Origin: Bacillota bacterium
GTDB lineage: Bacteria; Bacillota; Clostridia; Peptostreptococcales; Anaerovoracaceae
Assembly (NCBI GenBank): GCA_016284575.1
Contig: JAEEPD010000127.1
Coordinates: 1-19,956, forward strand
DNA: 19,956 nucleotides
Direction of reading: 5' to 3'
Both the position numbers and the translations under genes were made by a program. The notes below the pieces were generated by a model, which saw only the letters and a list, made by a program, of their open reading frames with translations, searched no databases and was not told the DNA's origin. Positions 13,090-19,956 of the stretch are shown here, one piece after another (within the stretch, counting starts at the first letter, position 1; every line of letters starts with the position of its first letter).

Positions 13090-14409
13090 ATGAAAAATAG
13101 AGTATTTATACTTGTTGTTCTGCTTCTGTTGCTTGCATTGGGGGCCTGCGGCCAGCAGGAGGCCGCTCCGGAGGACGAAGTAAAGCCAGCCGAAGCGCCG
13201 GCCACCGAAACAGCCATCGCTGAGCCCGACCCCGAGCCGGTGATCGAGATACTCTATCCGGAGCCCGTATGGACCGCGGAATACGTGCTGCGCTTCGGAG
13301 GCGAGAACCTGGACAGCAAGTGCTATATGATAAAGAACAGAGCCTATATCTGCCCCAACAGGCTGGAGGAGCCCCTGGGCCTTGAGCTTAAGTTCAAGGA
13401 GGAGGACCTTCACTGGCCTGCATATCAGATCGGGGAGGACTTCTTCGTATCCATCGCGGACGCGGACCGCCTCTGGGATGTATTTGCCAAGTTCCAGGAT
13501 AACGGCACTGTAGCGGTCTTCAGAGGCCATTACGACTTCAAGCCCCTCACCGAGGGCACCGACCTGCAGCCATCAGCCCTCTCCAACGAGGAGAAGACTG
13601 CAGCCTACATCCGCCTGGAGGACATAATGGCGGACTTTGGGGACAATGAGCGCTTCACCCACCTGAACATGGAAAAGCTCAGGGTCTTCGGCAAGTACCT
13701 GGGGCAGAACTCCGATGGCTTTTACATCGCCTGGATACCCAAGTATGTGAACCCGGGCAAGGGTACAGTCAACGACATCAGCCGCGACTTCAATTTCTAT
13801 AACGCGGACTTCGTCTACACCATGGATGTGCTAATCGATGCAGGTGGCCGCGTGGGTCTCCACGGACTGACTCACCAGAGGGACGACCAGAAAAGCGCCT
13901 CCGGCTGGGAGTTTGACGGCCCCGCTGGCCTGAGCCAGGCGCAGGCCGAGGCAAGAATGATCGAAGCTGCCAGGATCTGCAACGATATGGGCTGGGACTA
14001 CTATTTCTTTGAGTTCCCCCACTACGGCGCAACCGGCCCCTGCTTCAACGCAGCCAACAGGCTCTTCGACGTGGTCTACCAGCAGAGCCCCTACATGGAA
14101 AAGAAGGGCTTTGTGGATGGTCACAAGGTGGAGGACCGCACGGTGTGGTACGTGCCCACCCCTGCCGACTGCCTCCAGAGCCCCTACGACACCGACGCCC
14201 TCATCGGACGAATGAAGGCCTCCGACAAAAGAGGCAATGTCCAGAGCATCTTCTTCCATCCAGTCCAGGATGCCGACAACATGATAATAAGCAGCGATCT
14301 TTACGACCGCACATATAAAATAGACGAGGGACGCAGCGCCCTGAAGAAGGTCTGCCTTTACCTTGAAAGCGCAGGCGAGCGCTTCAAGTATTTCGACTTT
14401 GTGGAATAG
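13090..14409 (+). CDS. Lipoprotein with polysaccharide-deacetylase-like (DUF2334-like) domain
   Basis: 439 aa from ATG 13090; an adjacent in-frame TTG at 13087 would add one Met and has slightly better spacing to the AAGGGA RBS. Residues 1-19 are a lipoprotein signal with lipobox LGAC (C20), followed by a Glu/Ala/Pro-rich linker, so the protein is tethered outside the membrane. Residues about 65-150 look like a copper-amine-oxidase-N-like stalk domain (NRAYICPNRLEEPLG-type repeats). The C-terminal 270 residues resemble DUF2334 polysaccharide deacetylases: GRVGLHGLTHQ with the H-x3-H metal-binding pair, FEFPHYGAT, and a late IFFHP. I do not see the usual Asp-Asp metal/catalytic pair of motif 1, so activity is uncertain. 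Likely cell-wall or exopolysaccharide modification (inferred). It is followed by the DUF853 ATPase gene 59 bp downstream on the same strand. Confidence 0.7.
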   Translation: MKNRVFILVVLLLLLALGACGQQEAAPEDEVKPAEAPATETAIAEPDPEPVIEILYPEPVWTAEYVLRFGGENLDSKCYMIKNRAYICPNRLEEPLGLELKFKEEDLHWPAYQIGEDFFVSIADADRLWDVFAKFQDNGTVAVFRGHYDFKPLTEGTDLQPSALSNEEKTAAYIRLEDIMADFGDNERFTHLNMEKLRVFGKYLGQNSDGFYIAWIPKYVNPGKGTVNDISRDFNFYNADFVYTMDVLIDAGGRVGLHGLTHQRDDQKSASGWEFDGPAGLSQAQAEARMIEAARICNDMGWDYYFFEFPHYGATGPCFNAANRLFDVVYQQSPYMEKKGFVDGHKVEDRTVWYVPTPADCLQSPYDTDALIGRMKASDKRGNVQSIFFHPVQDADNMIISSDLYDRTYKIDEGRSALKKVCLYLESAGERFKYFDFVE

Positions 14410-14414
14410 AAGGA

Positions 14415-14440
14415 CAGCCCCTCGACAGGCTCAGGGGCTG
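14415..14440 (+). other. Intercistronic hairpin between lipoprotein and ATPase genes
   Basis: CAGCCCCT (14415-14422) and AGGGGCTG (14433-14440) form a perfect 8-bp stem right after the stop codon, with a 10-nt loop and no T-run. It is more likely an mRNA-stabilising or processing structure within a dicistronic transcript than a terminator. No separate promoter for the downstream gene is evident in the 59-bp gap. Confidence 0.5.
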
Positions 14441-14468
14441 ACTTCAGTAAACACAGAAAGGACATAGC

Positions 14469-16133
14469 ATGCTTAAGGACGAAAAGATCTGGCTGGCATC
14501 GTCAGACAAGGACATTTTCATACTTCCACAGATGGCAAACCGCCACGGGCTCATAGCCGGAGCCACAGGCACAGGCAAGACCACCACCATGAAGGTGATG
14601 GCCGAGTCCTTCTCCGACATGGGTGTGCCTGTATTTTTCTGCGATGTCAAGGGGGATCTTTCCGGAATGTGCTGCCCCGGCGCAGCCACGGAGACCCTGG
14701 TAAAGCGCATCGAAAGCTTCGGGCTTGAGCCCGAAAACACCTTCCCCTTCAAAAGCTACCCCACCCGCTTCTGGGACATCTTCGGAGAGAAGGGTCACCC
14801 GGTGAGGGTAAGCGTTTCCAGCCTGGGTCCCACCCTCCTTTCGAGGCTGCTGAAGCTCACCGAGGTCCAGCAGGGCGTGCTGAATGTGGTGTTCAAGGTG
14901 GCGGATGAAAGCGGTCTTGAGCTGCTTGACTTTAAGGATCTTCGGGCAATTCTCAAATACGTGGGAGACAACCGCAGGGAGTACACCACCCTCTACGGCA
15001 ACGTGAGCGCGGCCTCCATAGGAGCCATTCAAAGGTCCCTGCTGCAGTTCGAGCAGGAGGGCGGCGAGTGCATCTTCGGCGAAGCCGAGCTGGAGCTTTC
15101 CGACTGGATGCAGTGTGCCGAGGACGGCAGAGGCTATATCAACATACTCGAAAGCTCCCGCCTGATCCAGAGCCCCACGGTATATTCCACCTTCCTGCTC
15201 TGGATGATAAGCGACATGTACGAAAAGCTTCCCGAAATGGGTGATCTGGACAAGCCCCGGATGGTGTTCTTCTTTGACGAAGCCCACCTGCTCTTCGATG
15301 ACGAACCAAGAGCCCTGATACAGAAGATAGTCCAGGTTGTGAAGCTGATACGCTCCAAGGGCATAGGCATTTACTTCGTGACCCAGAGCCCCTCGGACAT
15401 ACCCGACGAGGTACTGGCTCAGCTCTCAAACAAGGTCCAGCACGCCTTAAGGGCCTATACTCCGTCGGAACTGAAGGCTGTCAAGGCAGCCGCGGCGGCC
15501 TTCCGCCCCAATCCCGCCTTCAGCACCGAGGAAAAGATAATGTCCCTTGGCGTGGGCGAGGCGCTGATCTCCGTGCTGGACGAAAAGGGTGTGCCCACGG
15601 TCACCGAAGCAGCCCGCATACTTCCGCCTCAGAGCCTTATGGGGCCGGCGGAGGATGGCATTGTTGAGAAGATGATCGCTGAGGACGATTTCGAGGCAAA
15701 ATACCGCGTACCCATAGACAGGGAATCCGCCTACGAGATAATAAACAGGGCGAGAGAAGAGCTAGAGAAGGAGGAGGCCGAGGCCTTCGAGGAGGAAGAG
15801 GAGGAAAAGCCCGAAAGCATCTACACTAAGCAGGGCAAGGCTCTTCAGACAAGCAGCTCCTCCGGCAAGAAGCTGGTTCCTGCCAGCAGTTCGTCTAAAA
15901 GAAGAAGCTCCAGAAGAAAGAGCTCAGGAAGCACCATCGAAAATGCGCTGAGCTTTGGAATAGGCACAGCTGCAGGCACAGTGACCCACGATGTAATAAA
16001 CTCCATGAGCAGCGGCAAGAGGCTCAACGCAAAGCAGACACTGGACAAGGCCGTCCAGAACGGCCTGAGCTCCACAGTCCGCAGAGCCACAAGAGACATA
16101 GTCCGCGGCCTCTTCGGAAACAGAAGATTCTGA
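14469..16133 (+). CDS. HerA/YjgR-type ATPase (DUF853 family)
   Basis: 554 aa. The N-terminus matches the YjgR/DUF853 family of FtsK/HerA-like P-loop ATPases: ANRHGLIAGATGTGKTTTMK with Walker A at 31-38, then FFCDVKGDLSGM, a Walker B in MVFFFDEAHLLFDD (265-278, D270-E271) and an IYFVTQSPSDIPDEVLAQL sensor region. Family members are about 500 aa and poorly characterised, probably motor ATPases acting on DNA. Here an extra C-terminal tail begins near 410: an acidic Glu-rich coiled-coil-like stretch (REELEKEEAEAFEEEEEEKP), then a Ser/Lys/Arg-rich segment (about 460-490) and a final basic region. RBS AAAGGA lies 6 nt before the ATG. It is probably cotranscribed with the preceding lipoprotein gene, though no functional link is obvious. 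Confidence 0.9.
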   Translation: MLKDEKIWLASSDKDIFILPQMANRHGLIAGATGTGKTTTMKVMAESFSDMGVPVFFCDVKGDLSGMCCPGAATETLVKRIESFGLEPENTFPFKSYPTRFWDIFGEKGHPVRVSVSSLGPTLLSRLLKLTEVQQGVLNVVFKVADESGLELLDFKDLRAILKYVGDNRREYTTLYGNVSAASIGAIQRSLLQFEQEGGECIFGEAELELSDWMQCAEDGRGYINILESSRLIQSPTVYSTFLLWMISDMYEKLPEMGDLDKPRMVFFFDEAHLLFDDEPRALIQKIVQVVKLIRSKGIGIYFVTQSPSDIPDEVLAQLSNKVQHALRAYTPSELKAVKAAAAAFRPNPAFSTEEKIMSLGVGEALISVLDEKGVPTVTEAARILPPQSLMGPAEDGIVEKMIAEDDFEAKYRVPIDRESAYEIINRAREELEKEEAEAFEEEEEEKPESIYTKQGKALQTSSSSGKKLVPASSSSKRRSSRRKSSGSTIENALSFGIGTAAGTVTHDVINSMSSGKRLNAKQTLDKAVQNGLSSTVRRATRDIVRGLFGNRRF

Positions 16134-16144
16134 TGAAATGGCAC

Positions 16145-16176
16145 AAAAAAAGAACGGCTGGTGCCGTTCTTTTTCA
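16145..16176. terminator. Bidirectional rho-independent terminator
   Basis: A perfect 12-bp stem (16147-16158 with 16163-16174, core AGAACGGC/GCCGTTCT) with loop TGGT is flanked by A-rich sequence on the left and T-rich on the right. It therefore works for the plus-strand ATPase gene and the convergent minus-strand CBS gene. Confidence 0.9.
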
Positions 16177-16191
16177 ATGCGCTGCTTTGGA

Positions 16192-16620
16192 TCAGATCTC
16201 TCTTGAGGTGCTGGTGGCCAGATAGTAAAGAATGTCCTTGCGCTTTACTATGCCAATGAAGGTGCCCCAGTCATCCACCACTGGAATAAAATTCTGCTCC
16301 ATGGCCCTGAATACCAGATCCTCCGGCTCCGTGGTTATGGGGCACGGGGGATTCTTGTCCCTCATCTGGATGGAATTGAGGGTCACATTCTCCAGTTCCT
16401 TAAGACTCATGCTCTGGTCCGGCTGGCTGGCAGCCAGCTTGTACACATAGGTGAGCAGATCAGACTGGCTTATGGTCGTGGCATAGCTGCCGTCCCTCTT
16501 GAGCACAGGAATGGCTGAATAGCCGTGGTATGTCATTTTCTCTATGCACTGACGAAGAGAATAATCATCGTACAGGTACTCTACTTCACTTTTTGGTGTC
16601 AGAAAAGATGCTACATTCAT
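16192..16620 (-). CDS. Stand-alone two-CBS-domain protein (CbpB/YkuL-like)
   Basis: 142 aa, made of two CBS motifs: about 12-62 (CIEKMTYHGYSAIPVLKRDG, then TISQSDLLTYV) and about 75-138 (FRAMEQNFIPVVDDWGTFIG, then IVKRKDILYYL). Together they form one Bateman module and nothing else. Such proteins bind adenine nucleotides or cyclic di-AMP and pass the signal to a partner; Listeria/Bacillus CbpB-type proteins of this size bind c-di-AMP. Which ligand applies here cannot be told. The AAGGA upstream is about 14 nt from the ATG at 16620, unusually far, so translation may be weak or the start region structured. It is monocistronic, with a palindrome at its promoter. Confidence 0.85.
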   Translation of the reverse strand: MNVASFLTPKSEVEYLYDDYSLRQCIEKMTYHGYSAIPVLKRDGSYATTISQSDLLTYVYKLAASQPDQSMSLKELENVTLNSIQMRDKNPPCPITTEPEDLVFRAMEQNFIPVVDDWGTFIGIVKRKDILYYLATSTSREI

Positions 16621-16652
16621 AATATGATCTCATGTCCTTCGTTTTCGTCTCT

Positions 16653-16667
16653 ATTATGACACATAAT
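16653..16667. promoter_or_regulatory. CBS-gene promoter -10 inside a palindrome
   Basis: ATTATG-ACA-CATAAT is a perfect 6-bp inverted repeat. On the minus strand its downstream arm is CATAAT (16653-16658) preceded by TGT, an extended -10 about 33 bp before the ATG. The overlap suggests an operator for a repressor. No clear -35 is present. Confidence 0.4.
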
Positions 16668-16682
16668 TGTGAGTAAATCATG

Positions 16683-16729
16683 AAAAAAGCGATTATTCAT
16701 CTCTAATATTTTACAGAAGAATAATCGCT
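16683..16729 (-). terminator. Rho-independent terminator of nrdD
   Basis: AGCGATTATTC (16688-16698) and GAATAATCGCT (16719-16729) are perfect 11-bp arms with a 20-nt loop. On the minus strand six T follow (16683-16688). It lies 62 bp after the nrdD stop and before the CBS gene promoter. Confidence 0.85.
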
Positions 16730-16791
16730 ATTTATCATGTAATTTTATAGGTGATTCCGCGGCCTTCAGCCGGACCGCCCGCTGCAGGGCT

Positions 16792-19152
16792 CTATGCGTT
16801 CTCCAGGTACTGCTGGATGCTGGGCAGGCCGGCCAGTTTGTTGACCTTGCCGCCCTCGATCACCACAAGGGAGGGGGCCTGAAGAATGCCGTAGCTCTTG
16901 GCCAGATCCTTGTTCTCCTCGGCGGGCATCAGAGTGTATTCAACACCTGCTGCTGCAAGGCTTTCCTTGGCTGCTGCGCAGTTGGGGCAGGTCTTGGTGG
17001 TGAAGAGCAGAACTGTCTTTTCGGGAACCTTGGGCTCGATCTGATCCATGTCCACCCACATTTCGGGATGTCTGTGCTTCATGGAGAGGCCTGCGTCGTA
17101 GACCTTTCTGTCCTTGAACTCCTGAGCCTTGCCGTCGTTCCAGTTCTGAACCGGTCTGTAGTAGCCGGTGATGCGGCTGTAGACCTCGGTCTTGGCTCCG
17201 CACTCGGGGCAGGTGTAGACCTCGCCGGAGAGGTAGCCGTGGTTCTTGCAGATGGAATAGGTGGGGCTCATGGTGTAATAGGGCAGCTTGTAGTTCTCTG
17301 CGATCGTCCTTACCAGAGTTGCCGCGCTCTTCCAGCTGGGCAGCTTCTCGCCCAGGAAGGCGTGGAATACTGTGCCGCTGGTGTAGAGGGTCTGCAGTCT
17401 GTCCTGAATGTCCAGGGCGCTGAATACATCATCGGAGAAGCCTACGGGCAGGTGGCTGCTGTTGGTGTAGTAGGGAGTGCCGTTCATGTTGGCGGTGATG
17501 ATGTCGGGGAAGCGCTTCTTGTCGTGCTTTGCCAGTCTGTAGCTGGTGGATTCTGCCGGGGTGGCCTCCAGGTTGAAGAGATCGCCGTACTGCTCCTGAT
17601 AGTCAGAGAGGCGCTCTCTCATGTGGTTGAGGACCTTTTCGGTGAAGTCCTGAGCCTCGATGGCTGTCATATCCTTTCTCACCCACTTGGCGTTGAGGCA
17701 GGCTTCGTTCATGCCCACAAGGCCGATGGTGGAGAAGTGATTTGCAAAGGTGCCCAGATATCTCTTGGTGTAGGGATACAGACCGCCCTCCATCAGCTTG
17801 GTGATGGTCTTTCTCTTGATGTCAAGAGATCTTGCGGAAAGATCCATAAGCTTGTCCAGTCTCTTGAAGAACTCGTCCTCGGTCTTGGAGAGATATGCTA
17901 TCCTGGGCATGTTTATGGTAACGACGCCTACGGAACCAGTGGACTCGCCGCTTCCGAAGAAGCCGCCTGACTTCTTGCGAAGCTCTCTGAGGTCCAGACG
18001 CAGTCTGCAGCACATGGAGCGGACGTCGGAGGGCTCCATGTCGGAATTGATATAATTGCTGAAGTACGGGGTGCCGTATTTTGCGGTCATCTCGAACAGC
18101 AGTCTGTTGTTTTCAGTGTCGCTCCAGTCAAAATCCTTGGTGATGGAGTAGGTGGGGATGGGATACTGGAAGCCGCGGCCATTGGCGTCGCCCTCGATCA
18201 TGATCTCGATGAAGGCCTTGTTGACCATGTCCATTTCCTTCTTGCAGTCGCCGTAGGTGAAGTCGCATTCCTTGCCTCCTACGATGGCCTTCATGTCCTT
18301 CAGGTCCGCGGGAACGGTCCAGTCCAGAGTGATGTTGGTGAAGGGAGCCTGGGTGCCCCATCTGGAGGGTGTGTTGACACCGTAGATGAAGCTCTGAATG
18401 CACTGCTTGACCTCCTTCTGGGAGAGGTTGTCTATTTTAACGAAGGGAGCAAGATAGGTGTCGAAGCTGGAGAAGGCCTGAGCTCCGGCCCATTCGTTCT
18501 GCATGATGCCAAGGAAGTTGACCATCTGGTTGCAGAGGGTGGAAAGATGAGCTGCGGGGCTGGAGGTGATCTTGCCGGGGATGCCGCCAAGACCCTCCTG
18601 GATGAGCTGCTTCAGGGACCAGCCTGCGCAGTAGCCGGTGAGCATGGAAAGATCGTGGATGTGAATGTCCGCATTCTTGTGGGCATTGCCGATCTCGTCG
18701 TCATAAATTTCGGAGAGCCAGTAGTTGGCGGTGATGGCGCCGGAGTTGGAAAGGATGAGTCCGCCCACGGAATAGGTGACGGTGGAGTTCTCCTTCACGC
18801 GCCAGTCGTTGATCTTCAGATAGTTGTCCACAACATCCTTGTAGTCCAGGATGGTGCTCTGCAGATCTCTTAATTTTTCGTGCTGACGACGATACAGAAT
18901 GTAGGCCTTTGCCACATCGTCGTAGCCTGCCTGGACCAGAACGCTTTCTACGCTGTCCTGAATGTCCTCTACGGAGATCAGGCCGTCCTTGATCTTGGGT
19001 TCAAAGTTAGCGGTAACCTTAAGTGCCAGAAAATCGATGATATTCGGCGTGTAGTTCTTTTCCTGAGCGTCGAAGGCCAGGGTGATGGCGGCGGAAATCT
19101 TTTCGAGATTAAAGTCTACGACCTTTCCGTCCCTCTTCAGTACTTGGTACAT
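16792..19152 (-). CDS. nrdD: Anaerobic ribonucleoside-triphosphate reductase with C-terminal glutaredoxin-like domain
   Basis: 786 aa. It makes deoxyribonucleotides under anaerobic conditions by glycyl-radical chemistry. Residues 1-95 are an ATP-cone allosteric domain (YQVLKRDGKVVDFNLEKI). The catalytic core includes SMCCRLRLD, the GLVGMNEACLNAKW segment carrying a candidate thiyl-radical Cys, and a Zn-type site C635-x2-H638-x9-C648-x2-C651. The glycyl-radical loop is SRITGYYRPVQNW with Gly at 663. Unusually, residues about 712-786 are a fused glutaredoxin/NrdH-like domain with CPNC (722-725) and the cis-Pro segment LQAPSLVVIEGGK. This suggests it recycles with a built-in redoxin rather than formate, as described for redoxin-dependent class III enzymes. 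GGAG lies 10 nt before ATG 19152. It follows nrdG on the same strand but has its own promoter and NrdR-like boxes. Confidence 0.96.
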   Translation of the reverse strand: MYQVLKRDGKVVDFNLEKISAAITLAFDAQEKNYTPNIIDFLALKVTANFEPKIKDGLISVEDIQDSVESVLVQAGYDDVAKAYILYRRQHEKLRDLQSTILDYKDVVDNYLKINDWRVKENSTVTYSVGGLILSNSGAITANYWLSEIYDDEIGNAHKNADIHIHDLSMLTGYCAGWSLKQLIQEGLGGIPGKITSSPAAHLSTLCNQMVNFLGIMQNEWAGAQAFSSFDTYLAPFVKIDNLSQKEVKQCIQSFIYGVNTPSRWGTQAPFTNITLDWTVPADLKDMKAIVGGKECDFTYGDCKKEMDMVNKAFIEIMIEGDANGRGFQYPIPTYSITKDFDWSDTENNRLLFEMTAKYGTPYFSNYINSDMEPSDVRSMCCRLRLDLRELRKKSGGFFGSGESTGSVGVVTINMPRIAYLSKTEDEFFKRLDKLMDLSARSLDIKRKTITKLMEGGLYPYTKRYLGTFANHFSTIGLVGMNEACLNAKWVRKDMTAIEAQDFTEKVLNHMRERLSDYQEQYGDLFNLEATPAESTSYRLAKHDKKRFPDIITANMNGTPYYTNSSHLPVGFSDDVFSALDIQDRLQTLYTSGTVFHAFLGEKLPSWKSAATLVRTIAENYKLPYYTMSPTYSICKNHGYLSGEVYTCPECGAKTEVYSRITGYYRPVQNWNDGKAQEFKDRKVYDAGLSMKHRHPEMWVDMDQIEPKVPEKTVLLFTTKTCPNCAAAKESLAAAGVEYTLMPAEENKDLAKSYGILQAPSLVVIEGGKVNKLAGLPSIQQYLENA

Positions 19153-19255
19153 TTTGTTTGCTCTCCTTTAGTGATTTATGCGAACTTTTATATTGACAAA
19201 TCCCCTGACGCGGACCTTTATTGCACTAAAAAAGCTGCGGACCGCGTACTCTTTT

Positions 19256-19284
19256 ATTGTAAGCGCGGGCTCACAGCTTGTCAA
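19256..19284 (-). promoter_or_regulatory. Sigma-A promoter of nrdD
   Basis: Minus strand: TTGACA (19279-19284), 17-bp spacer, TACAAT (19256-19261), a near-perfect promoter giving a leader of about 100 nt. That leader contains two copies of GGTCCGC, which with ACGCGG/CCGCGT arms (about 19207-19246) could fold, though no terminator is formed. Confidence 0.8.
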
Positions 19285-19291
19285 CAGGAAA

Positions 19292-19339
19292 ATACAAGAT
19301 ATAGTGGTGTTAATTTATGTAAGGCACAAGATTTGGCGT
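19292..19339 (-). promoter_or_regulatory. Tandem NrdR-box-like operator upstream of nrdD
   Basis: Minus strand: CCACTATATCTTGTAT (19292-19307) matches the NrdR-box consensus ACAC-W-ATATAT-W-GTGT at 13 of 16 positions. ACGCCAAATCTTGTGC (19324-19339) matches at 11 of 16. They are separated by exactly 16 bp, the spacing known for paired NrdR boxes (about three helical turns). The proximal box ends 8 bp from the -35 of the nrdD promoter. NrdR is the nucleotide-sensing repressor of ribonucleotide reductase genes; its gene is not in this window. Confidence 0.75.
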
Positions 19340-19384
19340 AGCTAACTGCTCCCCGTAAATCACAGAAAACCCATATTTTATCAG

Positions 19385-19956
19385 CTAAATGCCTCTTACC
19401 TCTGCCTTGGGCAGGTACCTGCTTACGATGCCGCAGAAGGCCTGCATCTCTTCCTTGCTGTAGGCGGAAAGCCCGGGCTGGAGTATATCACCGGAATCCA
19501 CAAAGCCCTGCAGGAAATACTGATCGTCGCCCTGAAGCCACTGTCCTATGGCTTCAAAGTCCTCAGCGGTGTGAAGTTCCCTTACCACTGTTGTGCGGAA
19601 TTCGTGCTCGGGAGCCAGGGTCCTGAGCAGCTTTATGCTCCTGTCTATGTTGGACAGCAGGCCGTCGTTCGCGCTTTCGGGAAGCCCTGAAGTGACCGCA
19701 TATTTTGCCCTGCAGTTCTTTATGTCCATGGCAACATAATCCGCAAGACCAGCCTTAAGTATATCCTCAAGTCTGCTGGGGAAGCTGCCGTTGGTATCCA
19801 GCTTTACCTCCATGCCCAGGCCCTTTACCTGCTTCATGAACTCCATTATGTCCGGCTGCATAAGAGGCTCGCCGCCTGTTATGGCAAGACCCGCAAGTAT
19901 GCCCTTTCGCTTCTTAAGGAAGGCAAGCACCTCCTCCGGATCCACCAGCTGGTCAC
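19385..19956 (-). CDS. nrdG: Anaerobic ribonucleotide reductase activating protein, radical SAM (N-terminus off window)
   Basis: The minus-strand frame is open from the stop at 19385 through the right edge, giving about 190 residues; the N-terminus with the CxxxCxxC Fe-S motif lies outside. Visible family blocks are LAITGGEPLMQPDI, VKLDTNGSFP, DYVAMDIKN, EFRTTVVRELHT and YFLQGFVDSGD, typical of the NrdG2-type activases that use SAM and a 4Fe-4S cluster to install the glycyl radical on NrdD. A GTG at 19945 is not a real start, because the same frame continues upstream (DQLVDPEEVLAF) with family-like sequence. It is immediately upstream of nrdD on the same strand. The 232-bp gap holds the nrdD promoter and operator, and no clear terminator follows nrdG. 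Confidence 0.93.
   Translation of the reverse strand, partial: DQLVDPEEVLAFLKKRKGILAGLAITGGEPLMQPDIMEFMKQVKGLGMEVKLDTNGSFPSRLEDILKAGLADYVAMDIKNCRAKYAVTSGLPESANDGLLSNIDRSIKLLRTLAPEHEFRTTVVRELHTAEDFEAIGQWLQGDDQYFLQGFVDSGDILQPGLSAYSKEEMQAFCGIVSRYLPKAEVRGI

Noticed and set aside
14415..14440. Terminator between the lipoprotein and ATPase genes
   Set aside because: The stem is good but is followed by ACTTCAGT, not a T-run, and there is no promoter between the genes.
17068..17970. A 300-codon plus-strand open frame inside nrdD
   Set aside because: It is the antisense shadow of the well-conserved NrdD catalytic core.

Overview
The window looks like a chromosomal segment of an anaerobic, moderately GC-rich Clostridia-type Bacillota (Firmicutes). 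The evidence is a class III (oxygen-sensitive) ribonucleotide reductase with its radical-SAM activase, strong AGGAGG-type ribosome binding sites, sigma-A promoters, SLH-anchored secreted proteins, frequent AGG/AGA arginine codons and compact rho-independent terminators. There is no RNA gene, CRISPR array, transposase or prophage gene in view.

Layout, left to right. (1) 1-3655, minus: one very long open frame for a secreted, Ig-like-repeat surface protein. It has a signal peptide and runs off the left edge. Upstream on the same strand is a 12-TM membrane protein with a C-terminal LuxR DNA-binding domain. Between the two lie a promoter and a pair of overlapping, mutually exclusive inverted repeats that could be the regulator's binding site. 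(2) 5413-6576, minus: an SLH-anchored CAP/SCP-domain protein. (3) 6704-11627: a catabolic-looking locus. A three-gene minus-strand operon encodes an SDR oxidoreductase, an unrecognised 409-aa cysteine-rich protein with an internal duplication, and a GcvT-fold folate-dependent methyl- or aminomethyl-transferase. It is divergent from a PucR-type regulator. The 205-bp shared promoter region carries direct repeats. This is the best candidate for a little-described pathway in the window.

(4) 11700-12866, minus: a 71-aa conserved-looking small protein and an RluB/RsuA-type pseudouridine synthase, separated by structured non-coding DNA. That DNA contains an exact 28-bp copy of a segment of the GcvT-like coding sequence, here placed inside a terminator hairpin. 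(5) 13090-16133, plus: a lipoprotein with a polysaccharide-deacetylase-like (DUF2334-like) domain, then a HerA/YjgR-type (DUF853) ATPase. (6) 16192-16620, minus: a stand-alone two-CBS-domain protein. (7) 16792-19956, minus: nrdD, fused at its C-terminus to a glutaredoxin/NrdH-like domain and preceded by a near-consensus promoter and two NrdR-box-like sites 16 bp apart, then partial nrdG (right edge).

The genes form several independent units. The clearest functional links are NrdG activating NrdD under probable NrdR control, the PucR-type protein probably controlling the SDR/409-aa/GcvT operon, and, more speculatively, the membrane LuxR protein controlling the large surface protein. Assignments rest on reading translations and motifs by eye; no database search was run.
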